DNA from: Pseudomonas sp. Leaf48
GTDB taxonomy: Bacteria > Pseudomonadota > Gammaproteobacteria > Pseudomonadales > Pseudomonadaceae
Assembly (NCBI RefSeq): GCF_001421885.1
Contig: NZ_LMLH01000029.1
Location: 233,371 to 297,370 of the forward strand
DNA length: 64,000 nt
Reading direction: 5' to 3'
A program made the translations under genes and the position numbers. A model generated the notes under the pieces. It ran no database searches. It had not been told where the DNA came from and saw only the letters and a program-made list of their open reading frames with translations. Below, one piece after another: positions 25,774-35,264 of the stretch. The stretch's first letter is position 1; each line of letters begins with the position of its first letter.

Positions 25774-26218
25774 GGTTGGCTCTCCAGGTTGTGTCACGAA
25801 TAGATGATTGAATCTGGAATATATCGAGCGCGAGTGGCCGGAGGTACTGTCTGAACTGGCAGGGTTTCAAGTAACTTGCTAATCGGTGTGTCAGGGTCAC
25901 TGCCAGGACTGACAGAGTTTTATATTGATATGGAGTCGTGATTGCGTTCTCTTTTGTGAATGATTATAAAATCAGGAACTGAACATTGAGGATGCAGAGG
26001 TGCAAAAGGAATGCCGCATGGCAGGGCAGACCTGCTATCGATCGTTAAAGAAGATGCGTAAGAGCACGCCCACTTCGGGCGTCGTTGCGACGACGGTTCT
26101 TTAGGCGGCATGCCAATCTGAAAAGAGCGCGTTATCGTTAACGCCTATTGCGAGCAGCTCGCTCCTGCACGTTCAGGAACATGCTCCCCCATTGCGAGGG
26201 AGCAATCAGATGGCGAAG
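25774..26218. other. Gene-free interval with overlapping hairpins and one REP
   Basis: This 445-bp region between lon and the 152-aa gene has no supported ORF. It holds ACGCCCACTTCGGGCGT (26066-26082) and CGTCGTTGCGACGACG (26080-26095), two perfect 6-bp stems sharing three bases, so they are mutually exclusive, and a lone REP at about 26146-26169. On the minus strand the hairpins could end the lon transcript, but the T-run is weak. Confidence 0.5.
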
Positions 26219-28636
26219 TCAGAACAATATCTTCGCCACATCCGCAAAGCGCTTGGCGAAATGCACGGTTATCCCTTCTTTCAAATAATCGGGCAATTCC
26301 TCAAAATTACCCCGGTTCGCCTCCGGCAGAATCAACTCGAAAATCTTCTGCCGCCGCGCCGCAATCACCTTCTCGCGCACCCCACCAATCGGCAGCACAT
26401 GCCCGGTCAGCGTCAGTTCGCCGGTCATCGCCACGCCTTTTTTCGGCGGTTGATTACGTGCCAGCGAGAGCAGGGCGCTGGCCATGGTTACGCCGGCGCT
26501 CGGGCCGTCTTTCGGGGTGGCGCCTTCCGGTACGTGCAGGTGCACGAAGGCTTCGTCGAAGAACTTCGGATCGCCGCCGAATGAGTTCAGGTTCGAACTG
26601 ACGTAGCTGTAGGCGATTTCCGCCGACTCTTTCATCACATCACCCAATTGCCCGGTGAGCTTGAAGCCGCGGTTGAGGGTGTGGATGCGCGTGGCTTCGA
26701 TCGGCAGGGTCGCACCGCCCATGCTGGTCCAGGCAAGGCCTGTGATCACGCCGATACCCGACAGGACCTGCTCGTTGCGGAATACTGGTTTGCCGAGCGA
26801 TGTTTCGAGGTCTTTGGGGCCGAGTTTGATCACCGCTTTCGGTTCGTCGAGCAGTTTCATCACCGCCTTGCGCACCAGTTTGCCGAGGTTTTTTTCCAGC
26901 TGGCGCACCCCGGCTTCACGGGCATAGCCGTCGATCAGGGCCTTGAGGGCGCTGTCGCTGATGCTCAGGCTGCCTTTGGACACGCCGGCTTTTTCCAGCT
27001 GCTTGGGCCACAGGTGACGCTTGGCGATGGCGACTTTTTCTTCGGTGATGTAACCCGACAGACGAATCACTTCCATACGGTCGAGCAGCGGGCCGGGGAT
27101 CGAGTCCAGGGTGTTGGCGGTGCAGATGAACAAGACCTTCGACAGGTCCATCCGCAGGTCCAGATAGTGGTCGAGGAATTCGACGTTCTGTTCCGGGTCG
27201 AGGGTTTCGAGCAGTGCAGAGGCGGGGTCGCCCTGGTAGCTTTGGCCCATCTTGTCGATCTCGTCGAGCATGATCACCGGGTTCATCACTTCGACGTCTT
27301 TCAACGCCTGTACCAGCTTGCCCGGTTGCGCGCCGATGTAGGTACGACGGTGGCCCTTGATCTCGGCTTCGTCGCGCATGCCGCCGAGGCTGAAGCGATA
27401 GAACGGCCGGCCGAGGGATTCGGCGATGGATCTGCCGACGCTGGTTTTGCCCACGCCCGGCGGGCCTACCAGCAATACGATGGAGCCGCTGATTTCGCCT
27501 TTGTAAGCACCCACGGCGAGGAACTCGAGGATGCGGTCCTTGATGTCATCAAGGCCGGCGTGGTGTTTGTCCAACACCTTGCGCGCGTGTTTGAGGTCGA
27601 GTTTGTCCTTGCCGTAAACACCCCATGGCACCGAAGTCGCCCAGTCAAGGTAGTTGCGGGTGACCGCATACTCGGGCGAACCGGTTTCGAGCACCGAGAG
27701 CTTGTTCATTTCTTCTTCGACGCGCTTCTGCGCCTGGGCGGGCAGGACCTTGCCGGTCAGCCGTTGTTCGAACTGTTCGAGGTCGGCGCTACGGTCGTCC
27801 TTGGTCAGCCCCAGCTCCTGCTGGATGACCTTGAGCTGTTCCTTGAGGAAGAACTCGCGCTGATGTTCGCCGATCTTGCGGTTAACTTCGGCGGAGATTT
27901 CCTTTTGCAGGCGCGCGACTTCGACTTCCTTGCGCAGCATCGGCAGGACTTTTTCCATGCGCTTGAGCATCGGCACGCAGTCGAGCACTTCCTGCAGGTC
28001 GCTGCCGGTAGCGGAAGTCAGGGCGGCGGCGAAGTCGGTCAGCGGCGATGGATCGTTGGGGCTGAAGCGGTTGAGGTAGTTCTTCAGCTCTTCGCTGTAC
28101 AGCGGGTTGAGCGGCAGCAGTTCCTTGATCGCGTTGATCAGCGCCATGCCGTAGGCCTTGACCTCGTCGGTAGGCTCGGTGGGCTGGTGCGGGTATTCGA
28201 CCTCCACCAGATAGGGCGGGCGATGGTGCTTGAGCCAGGATTTCAGGCGCACACGGGTCAGGCCCTGGGCGACGAACTGCAATTTGCCGTTCTCACGGCT
28301 GGCGTGGTGCACCTTGACCAGGGTGCCGTAGAGCGGCAAGACCGAGGTGTCGAAATGGCGCGGATCTTCCAGGGGCGTGTCGACGTAGAACAGGGCCACG
28401 CAATGATGCTCGGACTTGGCCACCAGATCGAGGGTTTCAGCCCAGGGATCTTCGTTGACGATGACTGGCAGCACCTGGGCCGGAAAGAACGGCCGGTTGT
28501 GGATCGGGATGATGTAGACCTTGTCCGGCAGATTCTGGCCTGGCAGCGCGAGGCCTTTGCCGGTGGCGTGGTGCGTGGCGTTTTCCGGATCGGCGTACTC
28601 GGTAGGAGCTTCGGGGAATTCTTGCTGGTCGCTCAT
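26219..28636 (-). CDS. ATP-dependent Lon-family protease (AsrA-like)
   Basis: An 805-residue cytoplasmic protease with an N-terminal LON substrate domain (about 40-235, starting VYIIPIHNRPFFPAQVLPVI), an AAA+ module with Walker A GPPGVGKTS and a C-terminal peptidase whose Ser713 (KDGPSAGVTM) and Lys756 (REKVIAARR) form the catalytic dyad. It degrades misfolded and specific regulatory proteins. The extended polar N-terminus (MSDQQEFPEAPTEYAD) differs from the principal Lon of pseudomonads and matches my memory of the second Lon, AsrA of P. aeruginosa, tied to heat and aminoglycoside stress. That orthology is inferred. The gene appears to be monocistronic. Confidence 0.92.
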   Translation of the reverse strand: MSDQQEFPEAPTEYADPENATHHATGKGLALPGQNLPDKVYIIPIHNRPFFPAQVLPVIVNEDPWAETLDLVAKSEHHCVALFYVDTPLEDPRHFDTSVLPLYGTLVKVHHASRENGKLQFVAQGLTRVRLKSWLKHHRPPYLVEVEYPHQPTEPTDEVKAYGMALINAIKELLPLNPLYSEELKNYLNRFSPNDPSPLTDFAAALTSATGSDLQEVLDCVPMLKRMEKVLPMLRKEVEVARLQKEISAEVNRKIGEHQREFFLKEQLKVIQQELGLTKDDRSADLEQFEQRLTGKVLPAQAQKRVEEEMNKLSVLETGSPEYAVTRNYLDWATSVPWGVYGKDKLDLKHARKVLDKHHAGLDDIKDRILEFLAVGAYKGEISGSIVLLVGPPGVGKTSVGRSIAESLGRPFYRFSLGGMRDEAEIKGHRRTYIGAQPGKLVQALKDVEVMNPVIMLDEIDKMGQSYQGDPASALLETLDPEQNVEFLDHYLDLRMDLSKVLFICTANTLDSIPGPLLDRMEVIRLSGYITEEKVAIAKRHLWPKQLEKAGVSKGSLSISDSALKALIDGYAREAGVRQLEKNLGKLVRKAVMKLLDEPKAVIKLGPKDLETSLGKPVFRNEQVLSGIGVITGLAWTSMGGATLPIEATRIHTLNRGFKLTGQLGDVMKESAEIAYSYVSSNLNSFGGDPKFFDEAFVHLHVPEGATPKDGPSAGVTMASALLSLARNQPPKKGVAMTGELTLTGHVLPIGGVREKVIAARRQKIFELILPEANRGNFEELPDYLKEGITVHFAKRFADVAKILF

Positions 28637-28778
28637 TTGGGCACCTGCGCAATGGGTATGAGTCTTAGATGGGGCAGGTTGGCGGTGGTTTCAACGGTCA
28701 TTTTCTGCAAGCGGATGTTTCGACGGTGTGTTCAGCAAGGGGACAGGTTAGTTGAACCATAGGCGGTACAGGATCAAA

Positions 28779-28867
28779 TGTGGGAACGAGCCTGCTCGCG
28801 ATGACGGTATGACAGCCAGCCTTGTAGTGACCGGTGGACCGCCATCGCGAGCAAGCCCGCTCCCACA
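28779..28867. repeat. Type-A REPIN
   Basis: TGTGGGAACGAGCCTGCTCG and CATCGCGAGCAAGCCCGCTC with CCACA form the inverted arms. It lies upstream of lon and downstream of gcd. The remaining 315-bp interval holds this element, the gcd terminator and presumably the lon promoter; no gene is seen. Confidence 0.85.
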
Positions 28868-28900
28868 GGGGCCGGTGGTGCTCTTGAAAACTGCGTCGAC

Positions 28901-28936
28901 AAAAAAGGCGGCTTCCTTACGGAAGTCGCCTTTGTT
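28901..28936 (-). terminator. Intrinsic terminator downstream of gcd
   Basis: AAGGCGGCTTCC and GGAAGTCGCCTT form a near-perfect stem with a TTAC loop. On the minus strand it is followed by a run of T residues. It lies 17 bp beyond the gcd stop. Confidence 0.88.
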
Positions 28937-28952
28937 TTACTGCCGTTGAATC

Positions 28953-31361
28953 TTACTCGGACAGTTTGTAAGCAATCACATAATCACCCTGTTTGGTGCC
29001 CAGCGATCCGTGACCGCCGGCGACAACGAGCACGTACTGCTTGCCGTCCTTGCCGGTGTAGGTCATCGGTGTGGTTTGCGCGCCGGCCGGCAGGCGGCCT
29101 TCCCACAGTTGCTTGCCGTTTTTCACGTCATAGGCACGCAGGTACTGGTCAAGGGTGCCGCTGAGGAACGCCACGCCACTGGCGGTGGTGAAGGTGCCGC
29201 CCAGGCTTGGTACGCCCATGCTCAGGGGAATCGGAACCGGCGAGCTGTCGCGTACGGTGCCGTTCTTGTGTTTCCACAGAACTTGCTGGGTAGTCAGGTC
29301 GACCGCGGCCACATAACCCCACGCCGGCGCCTGGCACGGCAGGCCCATAGGCGACAGCAGTGCTTCGAGAACTACACCGTATGGCGCGCCTTTGTTTGGC
29401 TGCACGCCTTCGGTCTCGCTTTTGCGCGGGCCCTGGGCGGCGATTTCGGCGGCCGGGATCATTTTCGATTTGAACGCCATGTAGCTCGGGTTCATGAAAG
29501 CAATCTGACGCACCGGGTCAACCGAGATGCCGCCCCAGTCGAACACACCGAAGTTGCCCGGATACACGATCGAACCCTGCAGCGACGGCGGGGTGAACGG
29601 GCCGTCATAGCGCATGGATTTGAAATCGATCCGGCAGATCAACTGGTCGAACGGCGTGACGCCCCACATGTCGCGTTCCTGCAACGGTGGTGGCATCAGG
29701 TTGAGGTCGGATTTGGGCTGGGTCGGCGAGGTGCGATCACCTTCGACAGCGCCTTGCGGTACTGGCACTTCGTTGATCGGCACAATCGCCTTGCCGGTGC
29801 TGCGGTCCAGCACGTAGATGCTGCCTTGCTTGGTCGACGCCAGCACGGCCGGTTTCACACCGTCGGCGGTTTTCAGGTCCATCAGGGTCGGCTGGCCGCC
29901 GACGTCCATGTCCCACAGATCGTGGTGGGTGAACTGGAAGTGCCAGCGCACCTGGCCGGTGGCGATGTCGAGGGCGGTCAGGCCGGCGGCGTGCAATTCC
30001 GATTCAGGCGTACGATCGCCACCGAACTGGTCCGGGGTCTGGTTGCCCATCGGCAGGTAGAGCATGCCGAGTTTTTCGTCGACGGCGAACATGGACCACA
30101 TGTTCGGCGAGTTGCGGGTGTAGACCTCGCCTTCGGCAATCGGCGTAGTGTCGTCCGGGTTGCCGCTGTCCCAGTTCCACACCAGTTTGCCAGTGTGTAC
30201 GTCGAAGGCACGGATCACGCCGCTCGGCTCGTCGGTGGAGACGTTATCGGTGACGTGGCCGCCAATCACTACCAGGTCTTTGGTGACCGCAGGTGGCGAG
30301 GTGGAATAGTAGCCGCCGGCGGTGAAGCCGCCGATGTTGGCGCGCAGGTCGACCTGGCCTTTGTCGCCGAAGTCTTCGCACATCTTGCCGGTGTCGGCGT
30401 TGAGGGCGATCAGGCGGGTGTCGGCGGTCGGCAGGAAAATACGCCGTGGGCAGGCGTTGGCCGGTACCGCGCTGGCGCTGCCGGTCGGGCTTTGTTCGGA
30501 GGCGTAGACGGCGTCATCGTGATAGGTCACGCCACGGCAGGTCATGTGTGCCCAGCCCTTGAAGTTCGCCGCGTTCTGCGTCGAGAGCTTCGGATCGAAG
30601 CGCCAGATTTCCTTGCCGGTATCCGGGTCCAGGGCGATCACCTGGCTGTGCGGCGTGCACACATAGAGCATGCCGTTGACTTTCAGCGGGGTGTTTTCGG
30701 CGGTGGTTTCACCCGGGTCGTTCGGCCCCGGCAAGTCGCCGGTGCGGTAGGACCAGGCCTCTACCAGTTTGTGCGCGTTCTGCGGGGTGATCTGTGCCAG
30801 TGGCGAGTAGCGGTCGCCGTGGGCGCTGCGGCCGTAGGAGTTCCAGTCACCGTCGGGCATGGCCGGGGCGGTGTTGGTCATGCCCGGTACGCTGTCGCGG
30901 TCCAGTTGGCCTTTGATTTCGCCAGGATGGGTGAACTGGCTGGCCAGTGCGGCGGCACCGGCAATCACCACGGCCACGCTCAGGGCGCCAGTGCCGATCG
31001 GCGCAGCGCCTGCAACGAGCAGCGGGCGACGCAACCATGGCAGCAGCATGACGATGCCGAGGGCAAACAGCAGGGCCAGACGAGGCACCAGTTGCCACCA
31101 GTCGAGGCCGACTTCCCACAGGGCCCAGACGGTGCTGGCGAACAGCACCAGTGCGTAGAGGCCCAGCGCAGCGCGGCGCGCGGCGATCAGCAGAACGCCG
31201 GTCAGGGCCAGGCCGATACCGGCCAGCAGGTAGTACAGCGAGCCGCCGAGCATGCTCAGCTTGATCCCCCCGGCCAGCATGGCCAGGCCCATTAGCAGAA
31301 GCAGTATGCCGAGCAGCGTCGGCAACAGACGGCTTCGACTCAAGGCACCATCAGTGCTCAT
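28953..31361 (-). CDS. gcd: Membrane-bound PQQ-dependent glucose dehydrogenase
   Basis: An 802-residue quinoprotein. The first 150 residues contain five hydrophobic helices that anchor it in the inner membrane and pass electrons to ubiquinone; the remainder is the periplasmic eight-bladed propeller. Family motifs include DGDWNSYGRSAHGDRYSPL near 170, TPLKVNGMLYVCTPHSQV near 230 and GNQTPDQFGGDRTPE. It oxidises glucose to gluconolactone in the periplasm, the direct oxidative route of pseudomonads and the basis of phosphate solubilisation. An OprB-type porin gene lies upstream on the same strand, so uptake and oxidation are linked. Apo-enzyme activity needs PQQ made elsewhere. Confidence 0.96.
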   Translation of the reverse strand: MSTDGALSRSRLLPTLLGILLLLMGLAMLAGGIKLSMLGGSLYYLLAGIGLALTGVLLIAARRAALGLYALVLFASTVWALWEVGLDWWQLVPRLALLFALGIVMLLPWLRRPLLVAGAAPIGTGALSVAVVIAGAAALASQFTHPGEIKGQLDRDSVPGMTNTAPAMPDGDWNSYGRSAHGDRYSPLAQITPQNAHKLVEAWSYRTGDLPGPNDPGETTAENTPLKVNGMLYVCTPHSQVIALDPDTGKEIWRFDPKLSTQNAANFKGWAHMTCRGVTYHDDAVYASEQSPTGSASAVPANACPRRIFLPTADTRLIALNADTGKMCEDFGDKGQVDLRANIGGFTAGGYYSTSPPAVTKDLVVIGGHVTDNVSTDEPSGVIRAFDVHTGKLVWNWDSGNPDDTTPIAEGEVYTRNSPNMWSMFAVDEKLGMLYLPMGNQTPDQFGGDRTPESELHAAGLTALDIATGQVRWHFQFTHHDLWDMDVGGQPTLMDLKTADGVKPAVLASTKQGSIYVLDRSTGKAIVPINEVPVPQGAVEGDRTSPTQPKSDLNLMPPPLQERDMWGVTPFDQLICRIDFKSMRYDGPFTPPSLQGSIVYPGNFGVFDWGGISVDPVRQIAFMNPSYMAFKSKMIPAAEIAAQGPRKSETEGVQPNKGAPYGVVLEALLSPMGLPCQAPAWGYVAAVDLTTQQVLWKHKNGTVRDSSPVPIPLSMGVPSLGGTFTTASGVAFLSGTLDQYLRAYDVKNGKQLWEGRLPAGAQTTPMTYTGKDGKQYVLVVAGGHGSLGTKQGDYVIAYKLSE

Positions 31362-31496
31362 AGTGTGATTCTCCGTGATGTTTCAAGTAGTCCCGTACAA
31401 GTTCACTGTAGATGACGATCTTGTGCGGGCATGGTTCAGACAAAACCCGTTTGGGTGATACACCCTTGCAGGCGCTGCCTCTGTGGCGAGGGACTC

Positions 31497-31643
31497 TGTG
31501 GCGAGGGGGCTTGCCCCCGCTGGGTGGCGAAGCCGCCCCAAATCCATTCACTGCGGGTTGCCAAACAGTCCGCGATGTCTGATTTACGACTGCTTCGCAG
31601 TCGAACGGGGCGGTGCGGCGATCCGACGAGCCCCCTCGCCACA
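31497..31643. repeat. TGTGGCGAGG-type REPIN (RAYT-class variant)
   Basis: Outer arms TGTGGCGAGGGGGCTTGCCC and CGAGCCCCCTCGCCACA are the same as those around the RAYT gene at 53.7 kb, but the inner loop (with GCCGCCCC, ACTGCTTCGCAGT and GGGGCGG) is different. It occupies the gap between oprB and gcd. Confidence 0.8.
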
Positions 31644-31660
31644 AAAGTCTTATGTGAGTT

Positions 31661-33043
31661 TTAGAACGACGACTGGACCTTGATCCCGCCAATCAGCGCG
31701 TCATCGACCTGGTCCACACCACCGGGATGGCGGATGTATTGCAGGTTCGGGCGCACGGTCAGCCAGTTGGTGACGTGTACGCCGTAATAGAGTTCGGCGC
31801 TGTATTCGGTGTCCTGGGGTGGCAGGTAGGACGGGTCGTCGTAGTCGAAAACAACGCGGGCCTGGTTGCTCGCCTCGGCGTTCTTGCGGTAGGCCGGGTT
31901 GACGTGGACCCGGGCCATGGCGAAGCCAATGTCGTCCCTGGCGCGGGCATCCAACAGACCTTTGTAGACCACGCCCGCCTGAACGTAGTTGTCGATGGCG
32001 TTGGTCTTCTTGTCGTGCATCGTGCCGTTGGCGAACACGCTGAGGCCGCGCGAATGGTCGCTGGCAACGCTGGTCAGTTGCTGCTGCACGCCGAGCCACA
32101 TGCCGTGTTTGCTCGACGCGCTGCGGTAGGCCTCGCCAGTCAGGGCGGCGGGCTGGCCATTGCTGTCCTTGTAGACATCCTTCGCGTCAGCGTTGCTGTA
32201 GTAGTAACCGGCGCGGTACTCGCCCGGCAGGCCATTGAGCTTGGGCGTCCACACCAGTTCCACCGGCAGGACCGCGCCCTGGGTGCCGCTGCCACTGAGC
32301 TTGAAGCCGTTGTCGCGATCGAGGTTCGAGGGGTTTTGCTCATACACGCCAACCTGCGCGTACAACTCGGGTGTCAGGTGATATTTGGCCCGCATTGCCC
32401 ACTGGCTCACCGGCCAGTTGTACCAGATGTCGCCTGCCCAGTTGCCGACCTGAGAGCCGCAAAAAGCAAGGTTCTGAAAGTCGCAGGGAAAGCTGTTGAA
32501 GTCTTCGCCTTCACCGAAACGGCCGACCTTGATGTCCAGTTGCTGATCGAAAAATTTCTGCTGATACCACATCTGCGTCAGGCGCCAGGTCTGGCCACGG
32601 CCCCAGACTTCCTGGGCGGAGGTGAAGCCGCCAACCCGCGGATCGTTGATGCGGTCGTTGCTGATGTTGTTGCCGCTGCGCTCGGTGATGGTCAGCTGGA
32701 ATTCGGCGTCGTTCCAGCCGAGGATTTTCTGCAGGTCCAGGTGTGTACCAAGGCCAAACTGGTCGCTGTAGCGGGCAGTGCGATCGTCGTCGTAGCCGCC
32801 GTGCAGATTGCTGCCCATTTCACCGGTGTAATCGACTTTGAAGTCGTAGCCTTTTTCCGCAAGCGCGGTGCGCGTGCCGTTCCAGTCACCGAGCATCCAC
32901 GACGAATCGCTATCGAAAGCCGGGGTCGCCTGAACGCAGGTGACCAAGCCCAGTGCGGTGAATCCGCCGACGAGGTTCAGGGCTTTTCGGCTGGCAATAG
33001 TCGTAGAGACAGCGCTGTCTCGTGAGGTTTGAAAATAACGCAT
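31661..33043 (-). CDS. oprB: Carbohydrate-selective porin, OprB family
   Basis: A 460-residue outer-membrane beta-barrel with an N-terminal signal peptide (hydrophobic core ALNLVGGFTALGLVTCVQA). Family features include WMLGDWNGTRTALAEKGYDF, the polar strand pairs DQFGLGTHLDLQKILGW, and a C-terminal Phe (VQSSF), the insertion signal of outer-membrane proteins. It provides passive glucose entry. The ATG beginning MRYFQTSRD was chosen over a TTG 15 codons upstream. It lies upstream of gcd on the same strand; the two are separated by 299 bp with a REPIN, so a shared transcript is possible but not certain. Confidence 0.93.
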   Translation of the reverse strand: MRYFQTSRDSAVSTTIASRKALNLVGGFTALGLVTCVQATPAFDSDSSWMLGDWNGTRTALAEKGYDFKVDYTGEMGSNLHGGYDDDRTARYSDQFGLGTHLDLQKILGWNDAEFQLTITERSGNNISNDRINDPRVGGFTSAQEVWGRGQTWRLTQMWYQQKFFDQQLDIKVGRFGEGEDFNSFPCDFQNLAFCGSQVGNWAGDIWYNWPVSQWAMRAKYHLTPELYAQVGVYEQNPSNLDRDNGFKLSGSGTQGAVLPVELVWTPKLNGLPGEYRAGYYYSNADAKDVYKDSNGQPAALTGEAYRSASSKHGMWLGVQQQLTSVASDHSRGLSVFANGTMHDKKTNAIDNYVQAGVVYKGLLDARARDDIGFAMARVHVNPAYRKNAEASNQARVVFDYDDPSYLPPQDTEYSAELYYGVHVTNWLTVRPNLQYIRHPGGVDQVDDALIGGIKVQSSF

Positions 33044-33329
33044 AGGGAAGAAATTCTTGATCTTTTTCTGAGGATGAACTGAAAACAACAGGAACGAAGC
33101 GGCTGGCGGAAGCGTTTCAGCAATGACGGCCGCAAGGATAATGTTCTGTTACAAATAGCGAAAGAGCTTTTACCGAGATGCATCCTTTCGGGATTGGTAA
33201 CAGTGAGCAGAAAAAGATCGTCGGGGTCACCTACATTTAAACGCAGAACACACAGAGCCCTTCCACCGGAACACCCCCTCGGCTAAGGTGCGCGGCTTCC
33301 AATTCCTACTTCGCTTGAAGGCCCCCGGC

Positions 33330-33560
33330 ATGACCGAACAGAACAACAACCCGCTACACGGCGTGACGCTGGAGCAGATCCTCAACGCCCTGGTTGAACA
33401 CTACGAATGGTCGGGGCTGGCCGAGCGCATCGATATCCGCTGCTTCAAGAGTGACCCGAGCATCAAGTCGAGCCTGACCTTTTTGCGCAAAACCCCGTGG
33501 GCGCGGGAGAAGGTCGAACGCTTGTACGTGAAGTTGATGCGCACCAAGCGTCCGCTCTGA
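33330..33560 (+). CDS. VF530-family (DUF2132) small DNA-binding-like protein
   Basis: A 76-residue protein matching the VF530 family: PLHGVTLEQILNALVEHYEW, then LAERIDIRCFKSDPSIKSSL and FLRKTPWAREKVERLYV. The fold is a small helical domain with suggested DNA-binding features; the physiological role is unknown. The ATG begins MTEQNNNPL; 14 codons upstream are not part of the family. The Pr6Pr gene starts 2 bp after its stop. Confidence 0.88.
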   Translation: MTEQNNNPLHGVTLEQILNALVEHYEWSGLAERIDIRCFKSDPSIKSSLTFLRKTPWAREKVERLYVKLMRTKRPL

Positions 33561-33562
33561 AC

Positions 33563-34204
33563 ATGCTCAACCAGTCTGTGGCGCGGCGTCGCTTTGTTGC
33601 CGTGGCCAGCCTCCTCGGCTGGGCGGGATTGAGCATTCAGATGTACCTGATTTTCTATGCGCGCTGGAGTATCGAAGCCAGCCTGATCGGCGGCCTGGTG
33701 AGTTTTCTCAGCTACTTCACCGTGCTGAGCAATACCCTGGTGGCGACGGTACTGACCTGTGAACTGACGTCCCGTGAGTCGGCCGCGCGCCGCTGGTTCC
33801 TGCAGCCGTGGGTCAGTAGCGGCGTTGCCGTGAGCATTGCCGTGGTCGCCCTCGGGTACAACCTGCTGTTGCGCCATTTGTGGCACCCCGAAGGCTGGCA
33901 ATGGCTGGCCGATGAGCTCCTGCACGTGGTCATGCCGCTGCTGTTTCTGGGCTATTGGTGGTGCTGTGTCGGCAAAGGCACGTTGCGCTTGCGGCACATC
34001 GGGTTGTGGGTGATTTATCCGCTGGTGTACTTCGGCTACTCGCTGCTGCGCGGGCATGTGCTGGCGGTGTACCCGTATCCGTTCATTGATGTCGAGAAGC
34101 TGGGTTATCCACAGGTGTTCATCAATGCCGGCGGGTTGTTGGCGGGGTTTGTGGTGATTGCTTTGCTGGTGATTGGCCTGGATCGGTGGCAGCGTAATCC
34201 TTGA
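33563..34204 (+). CDS. Pr6Pr-family six-helix membrane protein
   Basis: A 213-residue integral membrane protein with about six hydrophobic helices. FLSYFTVLSNTLVATVLTCE near residue 50, LLHVVMPLLFLGYWWCC near 120 and IYPLVYFGYSLLRGH near 155 match the Pr6Pr (FAR-17a/AIG1-like) family, found with no settled biochemical function. It is co-transcribed with the VF530 gene 2 bp upstream. Two REPINs follow. Confidence 0.82.
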   Translation: MLNQSVARRRFVAVASLLGWAGLSIQMYLIFYARWSIEASLIGGLVSFLSYFTVLSNTLVATVLTCELTSRESAARRWFLQPWVSSGVAVSIAVVALGYNLLLRHLWHPEGWQWLADELLHVVMPLLFLGYWWCCVGKGTLRLRHIGLWVIYPLVYFGYSLLRGHVLAVYPYPFIDVEKLGYPQVFINAGGLLAGFVVIALLVIGLDRWQRNP

Positions 34205-34218
34205 ATCAACTGGCCTCC

Positions 34219-34341
34219 TGTGGGAGCCGATACACCGAGGAACCTTGAGCGAGCATGCTCGCGATGGACGTGAACGATAACGCGGGCATCCTGAGCGCCA
34301 ACGGCGCCCTCGGGTTTTTCGCGAGCATGCTCGCTCCTACA
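34219..34341. repeat. Type-A REPIN, extended
   Basis: The left end TGTGGGAGCCGATACACCGA is degenerate, then GAGCGAGCATGCTCGCGATG with the GTGAACGATAACGCGGGC loop and the right arm GCGAGCATGCTCGCTCCTAC follow. The true doublet is about 34247-34341. It lies 3' of the Pr6Pr gene. Confidence 0.8.
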
Positions 34342-34383
34342 GGGTGGCGGCCAGACACTCATCACCCAAAGCCCAAAAATCCT

Positions 34384-34466
34384 TGTAGGAGCCGGCTTGC
34401 TGGCGATGGCGTCCGAATGGGCGGTGCAAAATCAAGACCGTCATCGCTGGCAAGCGAGCGCCTACA
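34384..34466. repeat. REPIN variant with GCTGGCGATGG arms
   Basis: TGTAGGAGCCGGCTTGCTGG and CATCGCTGGCAAGCGAGCGC with CTACA are inverted, with a loop of about 36 bases. It differs from the neighbouring element in having CTGG in place of CTCG. With the preceding element it fills the 273-bp gap before the reductase gene. Confidence 0.75.
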
Positions 34467-34478
34467 AAGGTTTTGTGT

Positions 34479-35264
34479 TTATTCGTCGCTGGTGTCGTCC
34501 AGGCGCCAGTAGCCAGCCGCTTTGACGAACTGCTCATCCAGCCCATGTTCATCCAGCAGCACGCGGCGGATCTGGCGTGAAACCTTGCTCTCGGTCGCGA
34601 CCCAGGCGTACAGCTTGCCGCCGGGGACCTGAACCTGGCGCACCGTCCTCAGCAAATGATCATTGCCGCCTTCGCGCAGCACCCAGATCACATTGACCTC
34701 GGCAGCGCTGTGCAGCTCTTGCTGCTCCTTGCCGTTTTCAACTTCAACAATCACCAGGGCACGCCGGTTGGCCGCCAGGCTTTCGAGGCGTCGGGCGATG
34801 GCGGGCAGGGCAGTTTCATCGCCGATCAGCAGATAGCTATCGAACATATCCGGCACGATCATCGACCCCCGTGGCCCACCGATGTGCAGGAACTGGCCGG
34901 GTTGGGCCTGTTCGGCCCAAGTGGAGGCGGGGCCGTCACCGTGCAGCACGAAGTCGATATCCAGTTCCAGCGTGTCGAGGTCATAACGTCGCGGGGTGTA
35001 GTCGCGCATGGCCGGCATGGGGCCGTTGTCTTTGCCTGCACCCAGTACCAGGGTGTCGAGTGCCGCCTGTTGTGCTGCGTCCTGGGGGAACAGCAGCTTG
35101 ACGTGGTCGTCCGTGCCGAGGCTGACGAAGCCCGCGAGCTCCGGTCCGCCGAGGGTGATCCTGCGCATCCGTGGGGTCAGGTCGACCACTCGCAGCACCT
35201 CCAGGCGCCGGCGTTTGATTTCGTGCATGACCCGGTGAATGGCTTGCGTATCGGCAACAGTCAT
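34479..35264 (-). CDS. Siderophore-interacting ferric reductase (NfeF/YqjH/ViuB-like)
   Basis: A 261-residue flavoprotein of the SIP family. The FAD-binding strand motif MRDYTPRRYD is near residue 87, HGDGPASTWAEQAQPGQFLHI near 110 and the NADPH-side motif LLIGDETALPAIARRLESL near 148. It reduces Fe(III) from siderophores using NADPH. The gene overlaps the PadR regulator by 4 bp and is co-transcribed downstream of it; the same pair occurs in E. coli as yqjI-yqjH (nfeR-nfeF), although there the genes are divergent. Iron and possibly nickel homeostasis is the likely theme. Confidence 0.88.
   Translation of the reverse strand: MTVADTQAIHRVMHEIKRRRLEVLRVVDLTPRMRRITLGGPELAGFVSLGTDDHVKLLFPQDAAQQAALDTLVLGAGKDNGPMPAMRDYTPRRYDLDTLELDIDFVLHGDGPASTWAEQAQPGQFLHIGGPRGSMIVPDMFDSYLLIGDETALPAIARRLESLAANRRALVIVEVENGKEQQELHSAAEVNVIWVLREGGNDHLLRTVRQVQVPGGKLYAWVATESKVSRQIRRVLLDEHGLDEQFVKAAGYWRLDDTSDE

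Noticed and set aside
25920..26111. 63-codon open frame in the gap after lon
   Set aside because: No ribosome-binding site or recognisable sequence, and it overlaps the hairpins.
26648..28762. 704-codon open frame antisense to lon
   Set aside because: It mirrors a fully conserved lon gene and has no family features or ribosome-binding site.
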